In this document: positions 26,972 to 34,894 of the stretch, piece after piece
Layout: every line of letters starts with the position of its first letter
How positions within the stretch are numbered: position 1 is the first letter of the stretch
Assembly (NCBI RefSeq): GCF_002078355.1
Contig: NZ_CP015363.1
Span: forward strand, 434,001-498,000
Source: Ferroplasma acidiphilum
GTDB taxonomy: Archaea; Thermoplasmatota; Thermoplasmata; Thermoplasmatales; Thermoplasmataceae
DNA: 64,000 nucleotides
Direction of reading: 5' to 3'
Made by a program: the position numbers and the translations under genes
Notes under the pieces: model-generated
Told to the model about the DNA's origin: nothing
Database searches by the model: none
Seen by the model: the letters and a program-made list of their open reading frames with translations, nothing else

Positions 26972-28900
26972 TTAATTCCCTTTGTAATCCGGTTTTCTTT
27001 TCTCAAGGAATGCCTTAACGCCCTCTTTCATGTCGTTTCCTGCATATAGCATGCCCATTGAAAGTGCTTCTTCATCAAGATTAATTGTTGCTGTATTATA
27101 TATAAGGCGCTTGGCTACATAAACGGATGCAGGCGATATCTTCTCTGAAAGGTCTTTAGCAAGTTTCATTGTATTTTCTTCCAGCTCTTCTTTAAATAGT
27201 CTTGTAATTATTCCGTATTCATATGCCTTTTCACCGCTAATCCTCTCGCAGGTCAATATCATGTCCATTGCCCTGGAAATTCCTATAAGGTTTGGCAGCC
27301 TCTGGCTTCCTCCGTATCCAGGTATAAGTCCAAGGGATGTCTCGGGGAATCCTATTACCGAATCCGGCAAAGACGTTCTTATGTCGCATGCAAGTGACAG
27401 TTCAAAGCCACCTCCAAGGACATATCCACGCAGCTGTGCAATGAAAATCTTATTCATCCTGGTAATTCTGTCGAATATGCTTTCCCCTGTATTTGATATT
27501 TTCATAAACATATATGGATTGCTTATAAACTGTGACAGGTCTGCTCCTGCAGAGAACGCCCTTTCATTTCCTTTTATTACTACCACATTTACATCATTGG
27601 CTTCTTCTATGGCATCAAGTTGTTTGTCCAGTGCCTTCAGGAGCTCAAAGCTCATTAAATTATTTTTCCCATTTTTAATTGTGATCACACCAACCTTGCC
27701 ATCTTTGCTATAATCAAGAATCCCTGATTTTTCTTCCTTTTTCACTTCAACAGGTTTTTTATTGAAAGACTCCTTCATTTTATGGGACTCTATAGTTTTT
27801 GATGGCTTAAAAACCTCTATTTTATACTGTTTGTAAAGGTTATTAAGTGTCTCAAGCACCTCATCGTTGCTCAATCCATTTGCCACGGTGATTGGCCCGA
27901 ATGGCCTGTTTAGCCCGTATTTTACTCCAATTTCTATATCGTCAGGTACTGCAACCCCGTCTTCTATAAGCTTTGTAGCTTCGTTGATTTCCAGGGCAAA
28001 CATATCCATAAGGCTAATTTTTTCGCTTTCGTTGGCATCCGGGATAATAGCTTTTCCATTTTCCCATTTGTATATGCCACTGCCTGTTTTAAGCCCGAGA
28101 TGCTTTGCCTCTATGAAACTATCAAAGGCATGGCATTTTCCATAATCCGGAGACAGCTCTTTTCCATAATACTGGAGAGAATCAACAACTGTATCCAGGC
28201 CTACATAGTCGAACAGCTGGTAGGGACCCATGGGCAGCCCCTGGGATTTAAAGTATTTGTCAATTGCCTCAGGGCGGTCTATTTTATTGCCATATGCATT
28301 GCAGAGTAATAGCATCTCGGGGGCAGATATTCTGTTGACAACAAATCCTGCTTCATCCTTAAGGACTTTTATGGGCTTTTTCCCTATTTTTCCAGCCAGT
28401 TCATATATCTCTTCAACGTATTCCATGGAAGTTTTATCTCCCTTTATTACCTCAACAAGCTTCATGAGTATCGGCGGATTAAAGAAATGCATTCCAACAA
28501 GCCTTTCAGGATTTTTTATTTCTTCTCCCATTTCAGTAATTCTAATATTTGATGTGTTGGAGGCAATTATTTTATCCGTATTCTCTGCTATCTCCTTCAG
28601 CACCTTGACTTTAATATTATAAATTTCAGGTACAACTTCTATTGACAGATCTACATTTTTTACTGCTTCTCCAATATTATTAAAAAATTTGATATTGTCC
28701 AGAGCTGCTTTTTTAGCTGCATCATTAATCTTCCCCGATGCAATGAGTTTGTCCAGGCTGCCATTAATGCCCACTTTTGCCTTCTCTATAACTTCCGGAT
28801 AAAAATCTTCCAGATTCACCTTATATCCATTTAATGCAAAGACTTCAGCTATGCTATGACCCATTACACCTGCGCCGATTACCGCTACCTGTTTAATCAT
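26972..28900 (-). CDS. Fused 3-hydroxyacyl-CoA dehydrogenase / enoyl-CoA hydratase
   Basis: A 642-residue bifunctional enzyme. The N-terminal half has the NAD fold (GAGVMGHSIAEVFALNG), ASNTSNI, the catalytic His in GMHFFNPP and two C-terminal dimerisation helices (to about 375). A Lys/Glu-rich linker (about 375-395) leads to a crotonase domain (about 400-642) with oxyanion-hole segment AFSAGADLSQF and GFPETSLGLIPGYGGSQRL. The order dehydrogenase-then-hydratase is typical of archaea and is the reverse of FadB. It does two successive beta-oxidation steps and is divergent from the acyl-CoA ligase operon. Confidence 0.9.
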   Translation of the reverse strand: MIKQVAVIGAGVMGHSIAEVFALNGYKVNLEDFYPEVIEKAKVGINGSLDKLIASGKINDAAKKAALDNIKFFNNIGEAVKNVDLSIEVVPEIYNIKVKVLKEIAENTDKIIASNTSNIRITEMGEEIKNPERLVGMHFFNPPILMKLVEVIKGDKTSMEYVEEIYELAGKIGKKPIKVLKDEAGFVVNRISAPEMLLLCNAYGNKIDRPEAIDKYFKSQGLPMGPYQLFDYVGLDTVVDSLQYYGKELSPDYGKCHAFDSFIEAKHLGLKTGSGIYKWENGKAIIPDANESEKISLMDMFALEINEATKLIEDGVAVPDDIEIGVKYGLNRPFGPITVANGLSNDEVLETLNNLYKQYKIEVFKPSKTIESHKMKESFNKKPVEVKKEEKSGILDYSKDGKVGVITIKNGKNNLMSFELLKALDKQLDAIEEANDVNVVVIKGNERAFSAGADLSQFISNPYMFMKISNTGESIFDRITRMNKIFIAQLRGYVLGGGFELSLACDIRTSLPDSVIGFPETSLGLIPGYGGSQRLPNLIGISRAMDMILTCERISGEKAYEYGIITRLFKEELEENTMKLAKDLSEKISPASVYVAKRLIYNTATINLDEEALSMGMLYAGNDMKEGVKAFLEKRKPDYKGN

Positions 28901-28985
28901 GCTGATATATATTTTTTAACTTTAAATCCTTTTTCATTCAGAAATTATGTTTTGTAAAACACCATGTATAAACTTAAAAAAATAC

Positions 28986-29014
28986 TTAATAACATAGCGG
29001 GAACAGGTTATTAA
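28986..29014. promoter_or_regulatory. Inverted repeat in the fatty-acid divergent promoter region
   Basis: TTAATAAC (28986-28993) and GTTATTAA (29007-29014) are a perfect 8-base inverted repeat with 13 bases between. It lies between the two divergent beta-oxidation promoters, so it could be bound by a shared regulator. Random occurrence in AT-rich DNA cannot be excluded. Confidence 0.35.
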
Positions 29015-29056
29015 ATAAAATTCAATATTTATAAATATCCGGTTTTTCTACGCAGG

Positions 29057-29072
29057 ACAATGTTAACGTTGT
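29057..29072. promoter_or_regulatory. Palindrome upstream of the acyl-CoA ligase promoter
   Basis: ACAATGTTAACGTTGT is a 16-base palindrome around GTTAAC, broken only by one wobble position in each half. It ends about 10 bases before the TATA-like CTTATAAAAC (29082-29092), which is itself about 25 bases before the ATG at 29111. A dimeric regulator, for example of the TetR/FadR kind, could bind here. This is inference from shape and position. Confidence 0.5.
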
Positions 29073-29110
29073 AATGATAAAGCTTATAAAACAATAAATT
29101 ATCATAACCT

Positions 29111-30688
29111 ATGGCTGATTTTAAGTTAACGATAAATAATCTTCTTGATAGTGCAGTTCGGGCAAATGGAGACCAGAAAATTATCTATAAGGATTTGCAG
29201 TTAACATATAATTCATTTTACAAAAACGTCAAAAATTTTGCAGCCAATCTTGTAAAGATAGGCGTTAAACCCGGTGATAGGATAGCAGTAATTGATTACG
29301 ACACTATAAATTACATGTATTGCTATTACTCTATTCCAATGATTGGCGCAGTGATACATATGGTAAACATCAGATATCCTCCAGAAATACTGTATTATAC
29401 CATAAAAAATTCAGAGGATACCTATATTGTAGTTAATTCAGATTTTATGCCACTGTTAATGCAATTTAAAAATATGTTTGAATTCATAAAGGGTTTTATT
29501 GTTTACTCCGAGCACGGGCATGAAAATTATCAGCTCGACAATGTATATTATGCCGATGACCTTTTAAAAGACACAGATTATAATATCACACCTCCGGATG
29601 AGAATGACATGGCTACACTATTTTATACATCAGGAACCACCGGGCTGCCGAAGGGAGTGTATTACAACCACAGGCAGCTTGTGCTTCACAGCATGGCTAC
29701 TGCAGAAGGCCTATCAGATGATCCAATATTGCTTAATAAAACATCTATTCTTCTTCCCCTTGTTCCAATGTTCCATGTACATGCATGGGGCATGCCATAC
29801 TTCGCCATAATGAAAGGATTGAAATATGTGCTTCCCGGAAAATACGAATGGGACAGGATAGTGGAAACAATGGAAAAGGAGCATGTTACCAATTCCGCAA
29901 TGGTTCCATCGATACTGTATCTGCTCCTGCAGGCAAAGAGGGGGCCGGAAGTGCTCGGCAAACTAAAGCTAAAATCAGTTATCGGTGGCGCAGCACTGAA
30001 TGAAGGCTTAGCCAGATCTGCCGAGTCTATAGGCATGTCCCTTGTAACAGGATATGGGATGTCTGAAACCTGCCCTATCCTCACACTGGCCAGTTATACC
30101 AATGATATACTGCCCTTAAGCGAGGAAATAAAGGAAAAATACCGCAGAAAAACCGGTGTACCTGTTCCTATGGTCAACCTGCGTGTTGTTTACCAGGGAA
30201 AAGATGTAGCAAAAGACGATACGGAAATAGGAGAAATAATAGTACAGGCACCATGGTTGACAGCAGGTTACCTGAAAGACCCGGAGAAAACTGCAAAGCT
30301 ATGGATCGACGGATGGCTGCATACAGGCGACCTGGCAACAATGGATAAATACGGATATATAAAAATTGTTGATAGGGAAAGCGATGCTGTAAAATCCGGT
30401 GGTGAATTTATCCCGTCAATGGTTCTTGAGGACCTCATAAGCACCGTTCCCGGAGTAGGAGAGGTTGCCGTAACCAAAAAATCCGATGAAAAGTGGGGTG
30501 AGAGGCCAGTAGCTTTTATAAAAGGAACAGCAACCGTAGAAGCCATAAAAGAACACATGCAGCAATTTGTGGACACAGGGAGAATAGCCAAGTTCTGGCT
30601 TCCGGATGACTATATATTTGTGGATGACTTTGAAAAGACAGGAACAGGAAAAATAAATAAGGTTGTACTTAGAAAAAAATTGGAGTGA
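29111..30688 (+). CDS. Acyl-CoA synthetase (fatty acid-CoA ligase)
   Basis: A 525-residue ANL-superfamily adenylate-forming enzyme. Core motifs are YTSGTTGLPKG, GYGMSETCP, the hinge GDLATMDKYGYIKIVDRESD and the catalytic lysine in GTGKINKVVLRK. Its length and motifs fit medium- or long-chain acyl-CoA ligases that start beta-oxidation. It begins the operon of ligase, thiolase and two acyl-CoA dehydrogenases, with short gaps of 6, 0 and 2 bases. Confidence 0.87.
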   Translation: MADFKLTINNLLDSAVRANGDQKIIYKDLQLTYNSFYKNVKNFAANLVKIGVKPGDRIAVIDYDTINYMYCYYSIPMIGAVIHMVNIRYPPEILYYTIKNSEDTYIVVNSDFMPLLMQFKNMFEFIKGFIVYSEHGHENYQLDNVYYADDLLKDTDYNITPPDENDMATLFYTSGTTGLPKGVYYNHRQLVLHSMATAEGLSDDPILLNKTSILLPLVPMFHVHAWGMPYFAIMKGLKYVLPGKYEWDRIVETMEKEHVTNSAMVPSILYLLLQAKRGPEVLGKLKLKSVIGGAALNEGLARSAESIGMSLVTGYGMSETCPILTLASYTNDILPLSEEIKEKYRRKTGVPVPMVNLRVVYQGKDVAKDDTEIGEIIVQAPWLTAGYLKDPEKTAKLWIDGWLHTGDLATMDKYGYIKIVDRESDAVKSGGEFIPSMVLEDLISTVPGVGEVAVTKKSDEKWGERPVAFIKGTATVEAIKEHMQQFVDTGRIAKFWLPDDYIFVDDFEKTGTGKINKVVLRKKLE

Positions 30689-30694
30689 GAGATA

Positions 30695-31870
30695 ATGGAA
30701 GATGTATACATAGTTGATTATAGAAGAATACCCTTTTCCAGGGCACGTCCCAGGGACCCTGAAAAAGATGTTTATAATGATTTGAGAATGGATAAGATGC
30801 TGTCTGAATTGATCAGGCATTCTGTCAGTGAAACTAAGATAAACCCGGCTGAGATCGAGGATGTTATTACCGGATGTGCTTTCCAGGCAGGAGAAAACTG
30901 GACATATGGTGGCAGGCACCCTGTACTTCTTGCAGATCTGCCGGTCTCAGTTCCTGCAATGTCCCTTGACAGGGCATGCTCATCCTCATTGAACGCCACG
31001 GGCATAGGGGCTCTGGAAATTATGGCAGGCAAAGCAGGCATAATAATTTCGGGCGGAATGGAGCATATGACACATGTGCCACTGGGTGTAGATAACCAGT
31101 TTATAAAACCAAATATGGAATTGATGGCCAACCCGAAGTATTCAAAATTTAATATGAATGTATCATACAATATGGGATTGACCGCAGAAAAACTTGCCAA
31201 GCTAAGGAATATTTCCAGGGATGAAATGGATGAATACTCATACAATTCACACAAAAGGGCAGCAAAGGCTTATGAAGATGGTTTCATGAAAGGCGAAATA
31301 ATGCCCGTTACCGTAAATGGAAATACAATAACCTCAGATCTGGGAATTAGAAAGGATACTACACTGGAGCAGATTAAATCACTGAAGCCAGCATATTCCG
31401 AAGATGGAATAATAACTGCAGCGAATTCTTCTTCCCTGAACGACGGCGCATCCATGGTTATGTTAATGTCAGGGAAAAAATTAAAGGAATACGGGCTAAA
31501 ACCCATGGCTAAGATAGTGGACTTTGCAGCAGCTGGTGTTGATCCTACAATAATGGGCGAAGGGCCTGTTCCTGCTACAAAGAAGGTACTGGAAAGAAAT
31601 AACCTGAAACCGGAAGATATAGATTACTGGGAAATAAATGAGGCATTTGCTGTTGTTGTTTTAAACGCAGTACATGCATTTAACCTGGACCTTAACCGTG
31701 TGAATATTCATGGAGGGGGCATATCTATAGGCCATCCATTGGGAGCAACAGGTGCCAGGATAGCCGGTACACTGGCGAGGACACTTGAGGACAAAAAAGG
31801 AGACCTCGGAATCGCTACATTATGTGTTGGCGGTGGGCAGGGCTATTCAATGCTATTGGAGCGTGTTTAA
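30695..31870 (+). CDS. Thiolase (3-ketoacyl-CoA / acetyl-CoA acyltransferase)
   Basis: A 391-residue thiolase that splits 3-ketoacyl-CoA with CoA. The acyl-accepting cysteine is in DRACSSSLNATG. The other active residues lie in NEAFAVV (His-like helix), GHPLGATGAR and CVGGGQG, all intact. The organisation matches a degradative thiolase in its operon context, but the reverse, biosynthetic reaction is chemically the same. Confidence 0.9.
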   Translation: MEDVYIVDYRRIPFSRARPRDPEKDVYNDLRMDKMLSELIRHSVSETKINPAEIEDVITGCAFQAGENWTYGGRHPVLLADLPVSVPAMSLDRACSSSLNATGIGALEIMAGKAGIIISGGMEHMTHVPLGVDNQFIKPNMELMANPKYSKFNMNVSYNMGLTAEKLAKLRNISRDEMDEYSYNSHKRAAKAYEDGFMKGEIMPVTVNGNTITSDLGIRKDTTLEQIKSLKPAYSEDGIITAANSSSLNDGASMVMLMSGKKLKEYGLKPMAKIVDFAAAGVDPTIMGEGPVPATKKVLERNNLKPEDIDYWEINEAFAVVVLNAVHAFNLDLNRVNIHGGGISIGHPLGATGARIAGTLARTLEDKKGDLGIATLCVGGGQGYSMLLERV

Positions 31871-32950
31871 ATGTTTGAAGAATATGATGAATACAGAAAT
31901 AAAATCAGGGAATTCGCCCTGAAAGAATTTACAGAGGACGTGGCAGCAGATTATGATAGAAAGGAAGCATATCCTGATGAACTGAGAAAGAAATCACTTT
32001 CACTTGGAATAGTTGATATGCAGAACCCGGCAAAGGTAATGATCGGAATTGAGGAGCTCTGCAGGGTTGATGCCGGGCTTGGGATAGCTCTTACTACACC
32101 ATATTTCGGCAGTGAAGTTATAATGCTATTCGGGAGCGATGCGCAGAAAGCCATACTTGAAGATGTTTACAAAGGAAAGTATATACTTGGTCTTGGTGTC
32201 ACAGAACCATCGGGCGGAAGTGATGTGGCTGGATTGAAAACCACAGCAAAGAAACAGGGCAATAAGTATATATTGAATGGTTCAAAGATGTTCATTACAA
32301 ATGGTTCAATAGCTGATTACCTGGTAGTATTGGCAAGAACTTCTGAAGATTCAAACCCCCACCATGGTTTGAGTACATTTCTTGTGAATACAAAATTGAA
32401 AGGTTTCAAGGCAAACAAACTTGTTGACAAACTGGGAGTCAGGGCTACAAATACAGCTGAGTTGCAATTTAACAATATTGAACTGAGTGAGGACGACCTT
32501 ATAGGCGAGGAAGGAAAGGGTTTCTATTATATTATGATGTTTTTCAATATAAGCAGAATTTACGTGGCAGCACAGTCACTGGGAATAGCAAGAGGTGCAT
32601 TTGATAAAATTAAGTCTTACATAAAGGAGAATAACATAAAGGACGAGGAATCAATGTTCAGGCTTTCCGATGTGGGCACAAGGATAGAAGCCACAAGGCA
32701 AATGACATACAATGCCGCTACATACCTGTTTGAATTCAAGCCAAAACCGGAATTGACCAGCATGGCAAAGGCTTATGGAAGTGAAACGGCAGTATATGCT
32801 GCAGAATCTGCCATGGAAATACTTGGCGACCACTCTGCATATGAAGATGTCCAGAGAATATTCAGAAATGCCAAAATAATGGAGATCTGGGAAGGGACAA
32901 GCGAAATAGAAAAGCTGGTAATTGCAAGGTATATATTAAAAGGTGAATAA
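31871..32950 (+). CDS. Acyl-CoA dehydrogenase
   Basis: A 359-residue FAD-dependent acyl-CoA dehydrogenase. FAD-binding segments GVTEPSGGSDVAG and FITNGSIADYLVV are clear. The catalytic base is the Glu of IWEGTSEIEK near the C-terminus. It starts at the base after the thiolase stop. It is followed 2 bases downstream by a second, divergent family member, suggesting a two-subunit enzyme. No electron-transfer flavoprotein gene is in the window. Confidence 0.9.
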   Translation: MFEEYDEYRNKIREFALKEFTEDVAADYDRKEAYPDELRKKSLSLGIVDMQNPAKVMIGIEELCRVDAGLGIALTTPYFGSEVIMLFGSDAQKAILEDVYKGKYILGLGVTEPSGGSDVAGLKTTAKKQGNKYILNGSKMFITNGSIADYLVVLARTSEDSNPHHGLSTFLVNTKLKGFKANKLVDKLGVRATNTAELQFNNIELSEDDLIGEEGKGFYYIMMFFNISRIYVAAQSLGIARGAFDKIKSYIKENNIKDEESMFRLSDVGTRIEATRQMTYNAATYLFEFKPKPELTSMAKAYGSETAVYAAESAMEILGDHSAYEDVQRIFRNAKIMEIWEGTSEIEKLVIARYILKGE

Positions 32951-32952
32951 AG

Positions 32953-33939
32953 ATGAAAGAGGAAAATAATATTCTAAAGGAAACCGTAGCAGAATTCTGT
33001 GAAAAAAATCTCGATGAAAAGAAGATCGAAAACGAAGGAATTAGCAAAGCAACAACAGAACTTCTGGCTTCCCAGGGTTTTCTTGGAGCTACAATTCCAG
33101 CAAAGTATTCCGGTTCTGAACTGGATAATACGTCATATGAAATTATACTTGAAGAAATATCTAAATATTCACCTTCAGTAGCAATGAAAATTTTCATTTT
33201 AAATTCACTGTATTATCCCTCTGTAAAAGGTACATCTGCTGAATCCACACTAACAGATGCAGCATCCGGAAAGCTGGATGTTGCTGTTGATGTTATAGGT
33301 AATGGAAGTGATCTGAAGGAAAATTCAGGGAAACTTTCTGGAACATTAAAAAGTATTCTCGGTACAGATGCTGAGAATATTATATTATTCAATGGAAAAA
33401 CATCAATGGTTTCAGGCAAGTTTAAATCAGCCGCTCGGGATTTCATGGGATTCCGAGGAATGAAATTCGGGGATGTAACACTGGATAATAGCATAACCAT
33501 TCTTGATCAGAAAAGCAGGAAGGATAAAATTATAGAGGAATCATATGGCCCATTGTCTGCAATTGCACTTGGAATGATATCCGGGGCACTTCAAAAAGCC
33601 ATTGATTACACATCTGTGAGAAAAGCCTTCGGCAACTATCTTAAGGATTTTGAACCTATTTCATTCAGGCTGTCGAGATTCAGATCCATAGAATCTGTTT
33701 TAAGAAGTGCCCTTTATGGTGGTGTAGACCCATATTATGCATTTAATCTGGCCATGGAATCCATGGTTGAAATTGCAAGATATTCTGTCAACACACATGG
33801 TGGGTATGGATATTTCCAGGATTTTGGCGTTGAGAAGTTTTACAGGGATTCAATAGTAATGAAATCTATATTTTATGGAAATCAGGAATTGAAAAAACTT
33901 GCCGAACACGTGTATTCTGAAAAAATAAATTTTGTTTAA
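32953..33939 (+). CDS. Acyl-CoA dehydrogenase homologue lacking the catalytic glutamate
   Basis: A 328-residue acyl-CoA dehydrogenase-like protein, shorter than its neighbour. The N-terminal helices and central beta domain are eroded (no clear SGGSD-like FAD stretch), and the C-terminal helices (RKAFGNYLKDFEPISFRLSRFR; NTHGGYGYFQDFGVEKFYRD) are kept. The place of the catalytic Glu (W-E-G-T in its partner) reads FYGNQE, so the base is Tyr. It is probably a structural or cofactor-sharing subunit of a heteromeric dehydrogenase, as in mycobacterial paired FadE proteins. It ends the operon. Confidence 0.82.
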   Translation: MKEENNILKETVAEFCEKNLDEKKIENEGISKATTELLASQGFLGATIPAKYSGSELDNTSYEIILEEISKYSPSVAMKIFILNSLYYPSVKGTSAESTLTDAASGKLDVAVDVIGNGSDLKENSGKLSGTLKSILGTDAENIILFNGKTSMVSGKFKSAARDFMGFRGMKFGDVTLDNSITILDQKSRKDKIIEESYGPLSAIALGMISGALQKAIDYTSVRKAFGNYLKDFEPISFRLSRFRSIESVLRSALYGGVDPYYAFNLAMESMVEIARYSVNTHGGYGYFQDFGVEKFYRDSIVMKSIFYGNQELKKLAEHVYSEKINFV

Positions 33940-34417
33940 ATATATTATATTTTTTCATACAAGTTATTATTTTTATAGCGAATAATAAGCAATTGCCTGA
34001 AATTAAGTTCCTGATCTATTATTGAAATAATTTTTCTTTATTGCCTGCATTGTATTTAAATTAATCAGAAAATTATATGCCTGTAGGAGCAGGGGTAAAA
34101 TAATCATGCCACTTTTAAAGGTTTCCCCGGGGTCCCCGGTATAAAAAGTCTATAGTATGATAGGAGCGATTGCTGATAATCACATAAGGAAGTTTTGAAC
34201 TGTCCATTCCGTTTATTCCTGCTGAGATGAATTCCATCTATATGATAATTTCCATAAATCATTATGGGAATAATTATTAGAATAACAACCTTTGGTAGAT
34301 AATTAAATTAAAAAGTGTTTAAAATTATTGGAACACATTAGAAGCTAAAATTAGAGTATGTTTGTACAGTTCGACTATGAATACTCTATTCAACGAAGCT
34401 TCCAATGTTATATTTAC
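33940..34417. other. Intergenic region between the beta-oxidation and kdp operons
   Basis: The two operons converge here. I see no gene. It holds a GC-rich palindromic patch around CCCCGGGG (34125-34132), flanked by ACTTTT (34111-34116) and AAAAGT (34144-34149), a small inverted repeat CCATAA/TTATGG near 34251-34266, and a long imperfect hairpin at 34332-34409 next to the kdpC end. Confidence 0.5.
34332..34409. repeat. Long imperfect inverted repeat downstream of kdpC
   Basis: The left arm (34332-34359) and right arm (34381-34409) pair over about 28 bases with a few mismatches: the inner part is AGAGTAT/ATACTCT and the outer part AGAAGCT/AGCTTC with AACACATT/AATGTT. The loop is about 21 bases. 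It starts 8 bases after the stop of kdpC and could be a 3'-end RNA structure, a terminator-like element or the relic of a small inverted-repeat transposon. Confidence 0.55.
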
Positions 34418-34894
34418 TTAACCTGTTGTTTTACAAACATTATTATAGATTTTATTGTATACGGCTATTTTGCTGTGGAACTCATCTATTATCTGGATAT
34501 CCAGCTTCAATGCATTTACATAGGCTGTCCCGAAGAAGAATAGCGTGTGCCTTGTATTGTTGTGGATTAATCCATCCAGATAGGACAGAGATATATTTGT
34601 TGCATTGTGGATTACCTGTGCCTGGATAAGTGCGCTTGCCACAGTAATATCAGGGTCAACTCCAGAGGCTGAATTATTCCTCACATTGAACAGGTACTGT
34701 GAGTTATTAGTGGATTGCCCTATTAGATATGAGCCCACAGTTGTATTGTCTAATTTAGCTAATTCACCGTTTGCCTGGTATGGGAAAACACCCTGACCTA
34801 TCCCGGTGACAACAGCGGGATATAGTAAACCGCAAATCAGGACAAGGATAACTGCCATGCGCAGGCTGCTTGAAATCATTTTTTTTGTTTTCAT
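34418..34894 (-). CDS. kdpC: KdpC subunit of potassium-transporting ATPase
   Basis: A 158-residue subunit with one N-terminal membrane helix (about 12-32) and an extracellular domain. The KdpC hallmark is seen as SASGVDPDITVASALIQAQ. The order fits a Kdp operon. KdpC is needed for complex assembly and ATP affinity. Its ATG overlaps the kdpB stop by 4 bases. Several Asn-x-Thr/Ser sites lie in the outer domain. Confidence 0.88.
   Translation of the reverse strand: MKTKKMISSSLRMAVILVLICGLLYPAVVTGIGQGVFPYQANGELAKLDNTTVGSYLIGQSTNNSQYLFNVRNNSASGVDPDITVASALIQAQVIHNATNISLSYLDGLIHNNTRHTLFFFGTAYVNALKLDIQIIDEFHSKIAVYNKIYNNVCKTTG

Noticed and set aside
34358-34796. Plus-strand open frames over kdpC and its hairpin
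   Set aside because: They lie opposite kdpC, which has clear family features.
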